This document shows, one piece after another, positions 1-11,021 of a stretch of DNA of 64,000 nucleotides (positions are counted from its first letter, which is position 1; every line of letters begins with the position of its first letter). The DNA comes from Tenodera sinensis (lineage: Eukaryota; Arthropoda; Insecta; Mantodea; Mantidae). The notes beneath the pieces are model-generated. The model did no database searches and was not told where the DNA came from. It saw only the letters and a program-made list of their open reading frames with translations. A program made the translations under genes and the position numbers. Where the stretch lies: contig CM060962.1 in assembly GCA_030765045.1 (NCBI GenBank), positions 265,704,147 to 265,768,146 of the forward strand, in the 5' to 3' direction.

Positions 1-65
1 TTAAAGACGAACGCACTAAGTAGCCAGTTCAATCTGTCTCTAAAAGGCGTACCTACGGTATCAGC

Positions 66-300
66 CCGCCTCGGTAACCTGATGGTTAACGTGTCTGCCC
101 CACATTCAAGAGGTCGCGAGTTCGAATCTCACTTAGGGTAAGATATCCGGGTAAGGTTTCTTCCGAGGTTTTCCCTTATCCTGAGAAGACGAATGTTGGG
201 TTACTTAAATCTCTATGGATCTCGGGCTTATTTGAGCATCAATGCACCAGTTTCATTCATTTACCGTATTGACGATATGACATTACGTTGGAGGACGATA
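66..300 (+). repeat. tRNA-headed SINE-like repeat
   Basis: Positions 66-136 read like a tRNA-derived promoter head, with a B-box-like gagttcgaatctc near 118-130. The body contains a 'ttccgaggttttccc' stretch that recurs in similar form in the repeat at 44570. No target-site duplication was identified, so the right end is approximate. Confidence 0.45.
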
Positions 301-419
301 AAAAATTTAAAAAAACAAAGGAAAAAAGAAAAAGAATGTACGGCATTAGACGGCACATGAGGTGGAGCTCGAGAGGGCTTGGCTAGAGTGACTGTCCTAT
401 CATAGTCGTGCGGCATTGC

Positions 420-672
420 CTACTGTGCTTTCCAAATGGGAAGAGTTCTGATCTGTAGCCAATGAGATACGTTTACATGCACAGCGTTGCAAGCTCATTA
501 GCCCCACTCTTTTTATATTTCCCTCTCTCTCGCACACTGTCCTACTATTGTCTTGGCGCTCGTGAAGCCCCACTTAAGGGGAAAGCAATATGACAACACA
601 GCGGGACTCCGATTGGTTGCCGATCTGGAGGTGTTCAAGGACAAACTCCTTGCAATTTGGAAAGCACAGTAG
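420..672. mobile_element. MITE copy 1, inverted repeats ctactgtgctttccaaat
   Basis: The left end (420-437) and the right end (654-672) are near-perfect inverted repeats of about 18 bp. A second copy with the same ends and related interior lies at 42924-43142. No transposase is encoded. I could not settle a target-site duplication, so the superfamily is unassigned. Confidence 0.7.
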
Positions 673-2846
673 TTCGGAACGCACAACACAAGCTTGAGCA
701 ACAGAGTTTTTTCGTTTACGTTCGCCCACAATTTTCACTGGAAATCTGACATTCTAATATGCCTTGTGTGCAAAGAGCATTTTTCTATGGTTCTTGAGTT
801 ATCGCTTTCAGAATAAACAACTGATACCCGTGTTTATGCTGTATGCAACTTCCTATCTTACCTGTGAGTTTTATTCCCTTTCATTACGCAGTTACGGGGT
901 AAGACATTACGAAGTGTCGTTAGGAACTGCGTATATTTAGTTCATAAATTAACTGACCACGGATCCGTGCAGTCGCATGCGAATTCTTTAGTTCGGTTCA
1001 AGACAAATCCGTAACGCAAATTGTGCTTTGTGGAACTGTGACAATAAGCAGAAAATTAACATGTTTACTTTGTGTTTAGTGAAGCGTTAAATATGTCACT
1101 TTCAAAGTCTGATACCAGTGGCAGAGGTACTAAGGGTAAGGTACTCCGCTATAAGGCGAGAAATGTTATTTTTAAAGTGTGCAGTTTTCTTAAGGAATTG
1201 CCATCTGAGGAACTGCTAGTAAACAAGTACGTTAATAATGAGTGTTACAGATTATAATGTTATCATCATTACCCTTCGCTGCGTAAGTTTACGTTCTGAC
1301 AATTTGTGACGCGACAAATGTTTCTTTCCTCGTTCCCTTGCCTTAACTTCCGCTCTCTGGCCCATCACTTGGCAGCAGAGCAGCCACCGTGTGCACGCAT
1401 TGGTTCAGCTCATGTGCCTTCTAAAACCGTACGCCGTATAGTTCCATGTGGAAAGAATAAGAATGTCACACGATGAAACTCGCTAACACAGCACTGTAAT
1501 TACAGAAAACAGCTGAACGCACAGGTAAATGAACTGCGTAAATCACTAGACACAACACCTGATAACCACGCGCAGCCACAGCCGACACAATTCCGTCTCG
1601 GGTGACAGCTGCGGGAGCACTGACTAGGTTTATACCAGGTGAATCAGCCACCCCTAATTTTTTTGGAAGGTAGGCCACCCATTAAACGCCATGTGCGCTT
1701 TCGTCCAGTTTTGCGCTTACTAAAATATATTGCCTGACGTTCTTAAAGAGAGAGCAATGTGAAAAACTCAGAGGAACAGCGGTTTAAGGGACAGAACGTA
1801 CTGCTCGGTAAAGTACACCTAAAAAACATAGGCCTCATTTACTGAGGGCGAATTCCGGTTTCTAGCCAATTTCACAAACATTATATTAGAGTATACACAA
1901 CAAGGTAGTTCAGTAAACGCCCCTGATAAAAAGGACCTATCATATGAGTATACTAACAGCACCAAATAAACAGAATATGGCGGACACTTGTACTTAGAGC
2001 AGGGATTGGCTGCGCAAAATTAGGCAAGAATTAAGGACACGCCTCATACGGCATGGACACCATGGACACAGTCAAAACGCACATAATATTAAATAATGGT
2101 TTATTTAAATTCTTGCGTAAGCTACATACCACATACCAAATAAGAGGCATAAATGCTTTTGCCATCTAAGTACCAACATTAAAACGCCCAGCAAAGGATT
2201 AAAACTGTCTCAAAAGGCTAAATCAAGCATTAAAACTCGAGAAGTGGCATTGACACAACGCCTGGACATAAGTCGTACTAGTGAACACTAAACGTGCTTT
2301 CAGTCAAGTCTCGAAATAGCTGAAGAGATTAATGACTTTAGCTTGTGCGCTACCCGCTCAGGAACACGGGTTCGCGTCTTGACATTGTGCAGTTTTCTTT
2401 TATGAAAACCGAATTCACAATAATCTATTTACAAAGTCCCTGGGAGTTTAGGAAATTATAACTCAAATCGTTTTTGGTTGTCTGCATTTCGTAGTACATC
2501 AGATATAATGACTTCTGCCCCATTGGACTGACATCGTGCAGTGTGTTACTACGAACGCCGTTTCCCTTCATTCTCCACGCGATAGCTGTTGCATGATATT
2601 TTGTGCCATTCCTTCACCACGTATTTGTCAGACGAGTACATTGATATGCTTTTGATCTATGGAGAAACAAGGGCCCACGCACAAGCAGCTCAGCATCTAT
2701 ACCGGGAGAGATATGCTAGTAGACAACAACAATACCACAAATGGAAATAAAACAATTATAAATTAAGATAATAACAGCTTTTAAGATGATAATTGTTCAG
2801 TTAATTTTATTCGTAAACATTATACGGAAAACAAAAATCAGCAAAC
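673..2846. other. no assignable gene
   Basis: Single-copy-looking AT-rich DNA. One short open frame starts at ATG 1093 and runs to 1257; it is basic and contains KVLRYKARNVIF, vaguely like N-termini of some insect transposon ORFs, but too weak to call. I see nothing else I can support. Confidence 0.4.
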
Positions 2847-2930
2847 GGAAGGGAATCGAACCACATCTACAGCAGGCGGATTGTTTACGAATCCGGCACT
2901 CGTTGCAACTGAGCTACCTAATAACGTGAA
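2847..2930 (-). repeat. tRNA-like sequence (SINE head or tRNA pseudogene)
   Basis: Read on the minus strand it has an A-box-like tagctcagttgca and a perfect B box ggttcgattcc at tRNA-like spacing. No acceptor stem can be formed convincingly, so it is unlikely to be a functional tRNA. Confidence 0.45.
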
Positions 2931-3168
2931 AGATGAACATTCCGTTTAACATGTATGGAAGTATTTGCTCGTTCCAATAAACATGTGCAGGGGTGCAAAC
3001 GTCTGCTGTCCAATTACAAGTATATTAAAAGGCGATGCTCTAACTTCTATAGTAGTACCTAATAATTTCATCGAGTCCATGTTAAATACCTGGGTACAAC
3101 CTAGCATAGGGGCCGATGTTTTATGTTAGAGCTTAACATGCGGGTTGCATAAAACTGGAGAATAAGGG

Positions 3169-3302
3169 GCAGCTGACTTGGTGTATACCAAATATGTACA
3201 TTAGAGGTCTGCACCGGATCGGCTCAAACTTTGGGCTTAGGCCCGCCCCGGCCCGGCCCGTTTGAAAAATGTTTGCCGGGCTCGGACCGGGCCCCGGCTT
3301 GA
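3169..3302. repeat. GC-rich cggcccggcccg patch
   Basis: A compact run of GGCCC/GGGCC words inside AT-rich DNA. Such ends are known from some hAT-type elements, but no matching second terminus was found nearby. Assignment is inference. Confidence 0.3.
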
Positions 3303-3484
3303 AAATTAAGAGATGCAAAATAATGTATTATATATTTTTGAGTTGAATATTACTTTTTCAAAAGCATGAGGTCACAGTTATGGACATAAGGAATTGTAAA
3401 TTTTGAAACTTGTATCTAAGTTATCTACCTGTTTTTAATTTGGAAAAACATTTCTAGCCCAAAAATCTGTGGTCTGTACATATA

Positions 3485-3808
3485 CACATCAGATGAGTTG
3501 CACTGACATGACTTTCTCTACTCTTGTACTAACCATTCTTACAAATTCTTATTCCTATATCTTCTTCGTGTTAGTTAAGGTAAACATCTGCAGAAATTAT
3601 CTTATTGCTTATTTCCTTGTAGGTACAAGGGGAATATGGGAATCTAGTAGGCTTTGAGGGATAGTAAAATCTTTTAAAGGTTTGAGATTCCGTTCTCTTT
3701 GCACACTTAACATATAAAAAAATGAACAAGGATGCTCCATTCCATAAAAGTTTTCTGAAACTGATACAAATAACAAGGAATATCTAAAAAAATGTTTCAC
3801 TGTACAAA
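3485..3808 (-). repeat. X1 family copy, partial
   Basis: Begins with the X1 terminus gttgcactgacatgacttt followed by the subterminal repeat actttctctact. It runs through the ctatttccttgtaggtacaag block and breaks off in a poly-A run. The same segment opens the full copy at 60372. Confidence 0.7.
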
Positions 3809-3810
3809 AA

Positions 3811-3882
<72 letters not shown>
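3808..3882. repeat. poly-A followed by (TA)n
   Basis: About 22 A residues and then roughly 25 TA dinucleotides, directly at the broken end of an X1 copy. Confidence 0.95.
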
Positions 3883-3883
<1 letters not shown>

Positions 3884-4100
3884 TTATATATTTAGACAGA
3901 AATTGTGTCTTTTAGAGAGATCTACTTTTTTTTAATTTACTCAGGGGACTGTATCTAGGGAATACGTGAATGGCGACCACAAGGTACCCAAGCTGAGGAG
4001 AACTTCCACCTACTGGTGTTTTGCTCCTCACTGTAGCTTTTCTATCTGACCTTACCTTGGTAATCTCTCGTTGTCTTCCGACCCCGATGATATTAGGGAT

Positions 4101-4414
4101 CCTGAGGGCTAGGGAGTCTTTATTTTTCCAACATCGCCATTTCTGTAATTTCTCTATAAACTCTTAACCCCTAACATGCCGGCCTCTCATGGTATGTAAT
4201 ACGTCCTCTGATTCTTAATCATAGGATATGGTTGGTGAATTTATTTTAATAACTCTCCCGGTCAGGTCGGTGAGACCCGTAAACCATCGACATGTGTGGT
4301 CCTCCAGACATTCTGGGGGTTGTGGGAGAGGGATATAACCGCCAAAACATAAAAATATGTGCTCTCTAAAAAGCGGTTACTATTACTGCTAAGTCTCTTC
4401 AATATTTATGAAAT
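4101..4414 (+). repeat. repeat block upstream of LINE ORF
   Basis: Starts cctgagggctagggagtctt and recurs almost unchanged at 43921-44235. Here it lies directly before a LINE endonuclease ORF, so it may be the 5' region of that element (inference). No open frame runs through it. Confidence 0.65.
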
Positions 4415-5362
4415 ATGACTCGAGGGGTAAAATGTTCCGGAGTTAAAATAGTTCCCTATTTGAATTTCCGGGCGGGGACTACTTCTCGAAAACCAAAACA
4501 TTATATAAATATAAGATGTAACATCAGAATTTTACAATGGGACGCAGGTGGTCTCACCTCCCCTCCCAAAAAAAAAAAAAAAAAAAATAGAACTGAATAA
4601 AATTGTATTTGACTATAACATAGATATATTTGTCATACAAGAAGCAAATCTAACATATGATCAACTTAAATACTTCAATTTTACTGGATTTTTACTGCAC
4701 CTACTACCCAAAAATAGACAGATAAGCAGTGGAATATCAGATGGAGTCAAAAATGATATTAAATCCTCCTTTCAAATTGTTAAAGAAGTGGATAACACAG
4801 ACAAAGTTGAATTAATGAAGCTAAATTTTTGGGATAACAAACTACATCTTCATTTATACAGTATTTACTACCCTCCCAGGAATGAACCAATTCTCTCACT
4901 TATTAAACAATTAAATAAAATTATCGTAATTGGGGAGTTCAATGCCCATTCCAAAAGATGGGGTTATGAAAAAGTGGATTCTACAGGGCAGATAGTGGAA
5001 GAATGTTTGAATACCACAACCTTTATGCTGATTTATTATAAAGAATATCCCAGAACCTTCATACATTACTCTGGAGCACGCAGTACCCCAGACCTCTTGT
5101 TAGCTACAATCGACATTGTTTCAAAAATTAAAACACAAGTTATAGAAGACCCAAGTTCTGGTCACAGCGCAGTAATTGCTGATATAAAACTAGATAATAC
5201 AAATGACAGTCAAAATCACATTAATCTGTATTGGAACTTCATAAAAGCAGATTGGAACAAATACAAAACTGAACTGGAATATAAATTTAAAGAACAAACA
5301 AACTCACAGCTGCATGCCCACCCAGAATATATGAAAAAAAAAAAATCTGTTAAGTCATCCTA
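4415..5362 (+). pseudogene. LINE ORF2 fragment, apurinic-type endonuclease domain
   Basis: A non-LTR retrotransposon endonuclease domain split over two frames. The first block (4415-4600) ends with NIRILQWDAGGL, the usual opening of this domain. After a run of about 19 A residues (4567-4585) the protein continues in another frame (4548-5360, 271 residues), so the A-run carries a frameshift. Recognisable blocks in the second frame are IQEANL (E32), the GEFNAHSKRWG block (130-139), TPDLLLA (180-186) and SGHSAVI (204-210). Family consensus would have Asn in QWNANGL, Asp in GDFNAH and Asp in SDH; all three are changed here, so the enzyme is probably dead. There is no reverse transcriptase; the sequence runs straight into a microsatellite. 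I/Jockey-like group is most likely; the exact clade is undecided. Confidence 0.75.
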
Positions 5363-5560
5363 GAAACTCAAAAAAGTAGCAGTATCAGTAGCAGTAGCCG
5401 TAGCAGTAGCAGGAGCAGGGGCAGCGGCAGCGGCAGGAGCAGGGGCAGCGGCAGCGGCAAAGAACAAACAAACTCACAGCTGCATGCCCACCCAGATTAT
5501 ATGAAAAAAAAATTCTGTTAAGTCATCCTAGAAACTCAAAAAAGTAGCAGTAGCAGTAGC
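5291..5560 (+). repeat. tandem duplication of LINE end plus microsatellite
   Basis: The segment starting agaacaaacaaactcacagc at 5291 is repeated at 5461 with few changes, giving a 170-bp unit that carries both LINE coding sequence and the start of the (AGC)n tract. Confidence 0.85.
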
Positions 5561-7031
5561 AGTAGCCGTAGCAGTAGCAGGAGCAGGGGCAGCGGCAGCG
5601 GCAGGAGCAGGGGCAGCGGCAGCGGAAGCGGCAGGAGCAGGGGCAGCAGCAGCGGCAGGAGCAGGGGCAGCGGCAGCGGCAGGAGCAGGGGCAGCAGCAG
5701 CGGCAGGAGCAGGGGCAGCGGCAGGAGCAGGGGCAGCGGCAGCGGCAGGAGCAGGGGCAGGAGCAGGGGCAGCAGCAACGGCAGGAGCAGGGGCAGCGGC
5801 AACGGTAGCAGCAGCAGCAGTAGCAGTAGCAGCAGCAGTAGAAGTAGCAGCAGCAGTAGCAGCAGCAGTAGTAGCAGTAGCAGTAGCAGTAGCAGGGGCA
5901 GCAGCAGTAGAAGTAGCAGCAGCAGTAGCAGCAGCAGTAGAAGTAGCAGCAGCAGTAGCAGCAGCAGTACAAGTAGCAGCAGTAGCAGCAGCAGTACAAG
6001 TAGCAGTAGCCGTAGCAGTAGCAGGAGCAGGGGCAGCGGCAGCGGCAGCACCAGCAGCAGCAGTAGCAGCAGCAGTAGCAGTAGTAGCAGTAAAAGCAGC
6101 AGCAGCAGCAGTAGTAGTAGTAGTGGTAGTAGTGGTAGTAGTAGTGGTAGTAGTGGTAGTAGTAGTAGTGGTAGTAGTGTTGGTAGTGGTGGTAGTGGTG
6201 GTGGTAGTAGTAGTGGTAGTAGTGTTGGTCGTGGTGATAGTGGTAGTAGTGGTGATAGTGGTGGTAGTGTTGGTAGTGGTGGTAGTGGTGGTAGTAGTGG
6301 TGGTAGCGGTAGTAGTGGTAGTAGTAGTGTTAGTAGTGTTGGTAGTGGTGGTAGTGGTGGTAGTGGTGATAGTGGTAGTGGTAGTGGTGTTGGTAGTGGT
6401 GGTAGTTGTGGTAGTGGTGATAGTGGTAGTAGTGTTGGTAGTGGTGGTAGTGGTGGTGGTAGTAGTAGTGGTAGTAGTGTTGGTCGTGGTGATAGTGGTA
6501 GTAGTGGTGATAGTGGTGGTAGTGTTGGTAGTGGTGGTAGTGGTGGTAGTAGTGGTAGTAGCGGTAGTAGTGGTAGTAGTAGTGTTAGTAGTGTTGGTAG
6601 TGGTGGTAGTGGTGGTAGTGGTGATAGTGGTAGTGGTAGTGGTGTTGGTAGTGGTGGTAGTTGTAGTAGTGGTGATAGTGGTAGTAGTAGTGTTAGTAGT
6701 GTTGGTAGTGGTGGTAGTGGTGGTAGTGGTAGTAGTGGTAGTAGTGTTGGTAGTGGTGTTGGTAGTGGTGGTAGTGGTGGCAGTAGTAGTGGTAGTAGTG
6801 GTAGTAGTGGAAGTAGTAGTGGTAGAAGTGTTGGTAGTGGTGTTGGTATTGGTGATAGTGGTAGTAGTAGTGTTAGTAGTGTTGGTAGTGGTGGTAGTGG
6901 TGGTAGTGGTGGTAGTGGTAGTAGTGGTAGTAGTAGTGGTAGTAGTGTTGGTAGTGGTGTTGGTAGTGGTGGTAGTAGTAGAAGTGGTGGTAGTGGTAGT
7001 AGTGGTAGTAGTAATAATAGTAATAGTAGTA

Positions 7032-7082
<51 letters not shown>
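5376..7082. repeat. 1.7 kb compound trinucleotide array
   Basis: AGC/AGG-rich repeats (to about 6060) pass into AGT, then GGT/AGT, then AAT. Long open frames on both strands here are artefacts of the repeat (poly-V, poly-L, Cys-rich) and are not genes. A higher-order copy of about 255 bp is visible: the word ttggtcgtggtgatag occurs near 6225 and again near 6480. Confidence 0.95.
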
Positions 7083-7085
<3 letters not shown>

Positions 7086-7409
7086 TTCCCTAGGGCGTCT
7101 TCCCCTTATTCAGAGGTTACCCTCATCGCCCGGCCGCTGCGTCCTCCAGCCGCGGCCAAGGCCACGGAGGAGTGCAGGTTAGGGGTGGCGGGGGTCAGCA
7201 CGCCGACTCCCCGGACCGTAAGGTGACTACTTTGACCTTTTAGGGACGCCAACTTTCTATCAGGATAGCTCAACAATTGGCAACCCAGGGACCTAACGAG
7301 GCTGAGTGCACCCCGTACCAGACCTCCCAGCGGGGAAAAATCCCATGCCGGTACCGGGGATCGAACCCGGGTCCTCCGCTCCACAGTCGGGCGCGCTATG
7401 GAGGTGGTC

Positions 7410-7410
<1 letters not shown>
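7083..7410 (-). mobile_element. SINE S2 inside an (AAT)n tract
   Basis: On the minus strand it starts tgaccacctccatagcgcgc, has the B box ggttcgatccc, and continues with ggtctgg..gcactcagcctcgttagg as in the 51095 copy. It is bounded by (AAT)n on both sides, so either it landed in a microsatellite or its own tail seeded one. Confidence 0.85.
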
Positions 7411-7499
<89 letters not shown>

Positions 7500-7502
7500 G
7501 TA
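7411..7502. repeat. (TAA)n microsatellite
   Basis: Near-perfect trinucleotide repeat directly abutting the S2 head. Confidence 0.97.
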
Positions 7503-8411
7503 ATAATATTGTTGAGGCTGTATAATACAATAATTTTATTACAGATTGCGCAGTACTACGCAATAGTGCATAAATAATAATTATAATAATCAATAATAAT
7601 GAAGAAATTAATAATATTAAGGTTGTATAATACAGTAATGTTAGTACAGATTACGCAGTATTAACAACAACTACAATATTAATAAATAATAGTACATTGT
7701 TTTTGCATTTTGTGAAGCGTGGTTAGTAGTTTTAGCGAGTTGTAAAATGTTAAGTTGGCACAGATATTTCTGCCTTGCAGCGCCATCATCAGTGACAATG
7801 GGCTATTTACTTTTAAGAAAATTAAGTGTCTGATTCAGAGGAGGTTAGGCTATGAATTCTATATATGCAAGTTTACGATAATGAGCAAGCAGTGTTTACC
7901 CCAAAGCGTTCTCTTAGCGATCATTATTACTATCCCACTGTTTGTAAAGCTTAAGTTTCTGATTCACGCCATTCCAATTTCATTTACCACCTATTTTACC
8001 CAATGACAAGCACATTGCGAGGATCGCTAACACCGCGTAGTTTTGTAACATTATCATTAAGCATCGAATGACACAAAGCGCCACCTAAACTGACAATGTG
8101 GTACTCTTACCTTCTGTCGGACTCGAAAATTTAGCCGAAAGTAAATTGGATTCAAGACACATCTGTGCTTCTCCACAAAGAATGCTTATTACACTAACTA
8201 CATTTCCCTGGCAATGCACGGTTTATTAAACAAAAACATTTGGAAACAAATATTAAACTTTTAGTTTAAGTAATGGGATACAAGTTTTCTTATCCCTCTT
8301 CTTCAGGTATTTTATTAATTCCATGATACCGATCACCCATATCGGTGTATTGGCGGCATTAAATTAAAGTCTCCAACTGAATACAAGTAAATATTTGCTT
8401 GTGGCTCTTAC
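7503..8411. other. no assignable gene; putative intron of the DUF4485-like gene
   Basis: Contains AT-rich DNA with short (AAT) remnants. If the exon at 8412-8773 is real, this is its first intron (minus strand). I could not find the next exon. Confidence 0.35.
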
Positions 8412-8773
8412 CTGATATGAGTGTTCCAGAATGCATCAGCTCCTTCAGGGCCCATAGAGTCAATCAGGTCGTCCTTCTTCAGGACATTCTCTAGGCCGAA
8501 TAATGTTCCGGCTGGGGGAGAGTGGGTAAAGGGGAATTTCAATTCGCCCCTTTCCACAAATATAAGTAGGAACATCATACATGCGTTACGCATTTTAACT
8601 TCCTTGAAGCTTCCATGGAAATTGGATATTTTCCTTACCCACTCTTTTGTATGTTGCCGATCAATATCATTTTGTAACCCTCCCATCAGATCTTTTATCA
8701 TACGTTTGATACAATGAAATTCAAAATCATACTCTTCCCGCTTTATCGGTGACCACGGCAAATATATCGCCAT
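8412..8773 (-). CDS. first coding exon, DUF4485-like domain protein
   Basis: The reading frame starts at ATG 8773 (A at -3, G at +4) and stays open for 120 codons plus two bases to a perfect splice donor, cag|gtaaga, at 8412/8411; the in-frame stop is only reached by reading into the intron. The protein has an acidic/aromatic start (EEYDFEFHCIKRMIK, residues 13-27), WVRKI at 45-49, then VKMRNACMMFLLIFVERGEL (59-78) followed by PFTHSPPAGTLFGL (81-94). The order 'basic-R-N, leucine-rich helix, G-x-L-x-x-PF-x-x-x-P-P-x-G-x-L' is what I know from DUF4485 proteins of animals; its molecular function is not established. Codon use looks normal, there are no internal stops, and no transposon features flank it, so I take it as the only likely host gene here. 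Remaining exons would lie leftward and were not found. Confidence 0.6.
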
Positions 8774-9834
8774 ATTTTAGTTATTTACTAAGTTAGTTTA
8801 GTAAACGAAAATGCGATTCAAATCGCGTGTGTCGGATCTGTGTCACAAACGACACTAACTGTTGACAAAACAGTTGAGTTGAGATATTGTTTGAAACGCG
8901 GCCTCCTTTGACCTACGCTACTGGTCAGAATATCGCAGTTAGCTAGTTCCTTTGTTCTCCGGTAGAGTCATTGTGTTTATCAGAAGGCCTGTTACTATTG
9001 CCCCTCTAAACATATTCTTAGCTCTTGTTCCTATGCCCAAACACTCCGAAACATTCGACATTATACCGTATGATCAGTTATTGCAGTAAACCTCTTACAG
9101 CGGCTTCCACACTTCCATAGTGTGCGACTTGGAATCTCTCCCTTTATACGACATGTATTCAAAATTCAAAATACACATTTTATGAATCATGGAACTATCC
9201 TAAACTCTGAGTATTTTGATCAAAACACTCAGACTCGTTGGGAAAATAAAAAATGGTGAATATTTTCTTGGAACGATTATTCTTTAAATACCAGCTTGGC
9301 TTTTAAGCGATTTTGGATTTTTGAGACATGCTTTTCACAGACACACACACACATATCGAGACCGTTTTGTTCAGTGAGTCTATTTACTAGTAGAGGAAGT
9401 AAAATGACACATATTCAACTAAGCAGTTTAAAAAGTGGTGTAATACTGCAAAGTGGATAGTTTAATGGTATAACAGTAATATTCAGTAATTCAGATTCAG
9501 TTTTGTTTATTTATAAAGGGTTCTGCCTGTAAGGGTACATGGACCTCGGCTTAATGGCTAACATTTTCATAGGTTTACAATTATCCTTACACCGTGCATC
9601 GTGGGTACTCGGTTAAACTCGCGTGCTGCAGCGCCAAGAAGCCAAGATTCGAAGACGGTTGAGTTGATAGACGGCTTCCTTATCAATGAAACATATATGT
9701 GCAATATAAATACCCAGTCATGGAGTAACCTGCTCCAAACAGAGCAAAGAATGCCGAAAGTAAATTTAAATCAGAGTGAGAACTTCCTTATTTTTTGAAA
9801 GTGGTAACCATTTATCCCAATACCTCATACAATA
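8774..9834. other. upstream region of the minus-strand exon; no gene
   Basis: No TATA box is obvious near 8774-8950. An X1-like scrap with a short (CA) tract and tttactagtagaggaagt sits around 9340-9410. Nothing else is recognisable. Confidence 0.35.
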
Positions 9835-11021
9835 ATAATTTTCAGAAATTATATTATTGCTTATTTCCTTGTAGGTGCAAGGGGAATATGGGAATGAGTG
9901 AGTGAGTAAGTGAGTGAGGGAGCGAGTGAGTGATTGAATGAGTGAGTGAATGAGTGAGTGAGTAAGTGATCGAGTGAGTGAGTGAGGGAGTAAGTGAGTG
10001 AGTAAGTGAGTGCGTGAGTGAGGAAGTAGGTAAGTGAGTGAATGAGTGAGTGAGTGAGTAAGTGAATGAGTGAGTGAGTGAGTGAGCGAGTGAGTGAGTG
10101 AGGGGAGTTTAAGAGCTCATCGACAACGAGGTCATTTGGACCCGGGAATGTTGGAACTCCAAATGCACACAATAGAACAGTTTATCAAAAACCTCTCTGA
10201 CGTCCTGTATCACAGAAGTCCAAGCAGCCTATCATCACGTTTACTACTTTCCCTTAGGCACGATGCACGTCTTAACTACCCAAATGCCCTTCCCCTAGCT
10301 GCATGTTTTGTTTACGGGTGTGGGGCCAGTCAAAAAAAGCGAGTCATATCTTTTAAACCTTTGAGATTACATGCTCTTTGCATCGAGTAAGATATAAAAA
10401 TGAATAATGGTCACAAATAACTAGGAATATGTCCGACATGGTTCACTACACACACAAGAAGAAAAAATAATTATTTGTAATAAATGGGGTGTCTTGGCAA
10501 TATCCACGTTTTTTGTACAGTAAGATTTGGCCTATTTCTTGCGGTTTAGAAGTTATGCAAAGTCACCCATAGTAAAGAGGATTACATAGGCTATAGCTAG
10601 AAAATTCAAAATATAGTTTTAATTTGTCATACAAATATCTCTAACATATGACATTTTAATTAAAATCGTTAGAGCCATTTTGGAGAAAACCAAACTTTTT
10701 GAAAAATTATCCGCGTTTAGGGAAGGTAGTCTTTTAGGGTAGTTTTGGATGGTGGAAGTTTCTTCAAAATGTTTGTGTTGAATCCTTGCACCATATTGAA
10801 CTTAAATACCAACATTAGTTTCTAACCGACTTTTCTTTTTGCGAGTTACGCTGTCCACAGACTGACACACAGACATACAGGGGCTGACCTTTTTCTAAAA
10901 ATGTTCTCTTTTATTCAGGGAGACTCAAAACATATTTTCGGTGAAATTTCGACATCGAGTATTTGAGTGCTATACAGTACTTCCTCTACTTACTACACGT
11001 AGCAGAGAAAGTAAAAATGAG
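9835..11021 (-). repeat. X1 family copy interrupted by other sequence
   Basis: Opens with the ttatttccttgtaggtgcaagg block and closes with ctctacttactacacgtagc followed by agagaaagtaaaaatg. Between 9894 and about 10330 it is interrupted by a GAGT array and unrelated DNA. Confidence 0.75.
9894..10104. repeat. (GAGT)n array
   Basis: About 50 imperfect tetranucleotide units inside an X1 copy. Confidence 0.95.

Noticed and set aside
1093..1257. 54-codon basic frame as a transposon ORF1
   Set aside because: Resemblance to transposon N-termini is too vague and no other element parts were found.
5523..6051. Cys/Tyr-rich and Leu-rich minus-strand frames
   Set aside because: Frame-shifted readings of the (AGC)n array.
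6123..7226. 367-codon frame of almost pure Val/Ile
   Set aside because: It is the translation of a (GTA/GTG)n microsatellite and has no complexity beyond the repeat.
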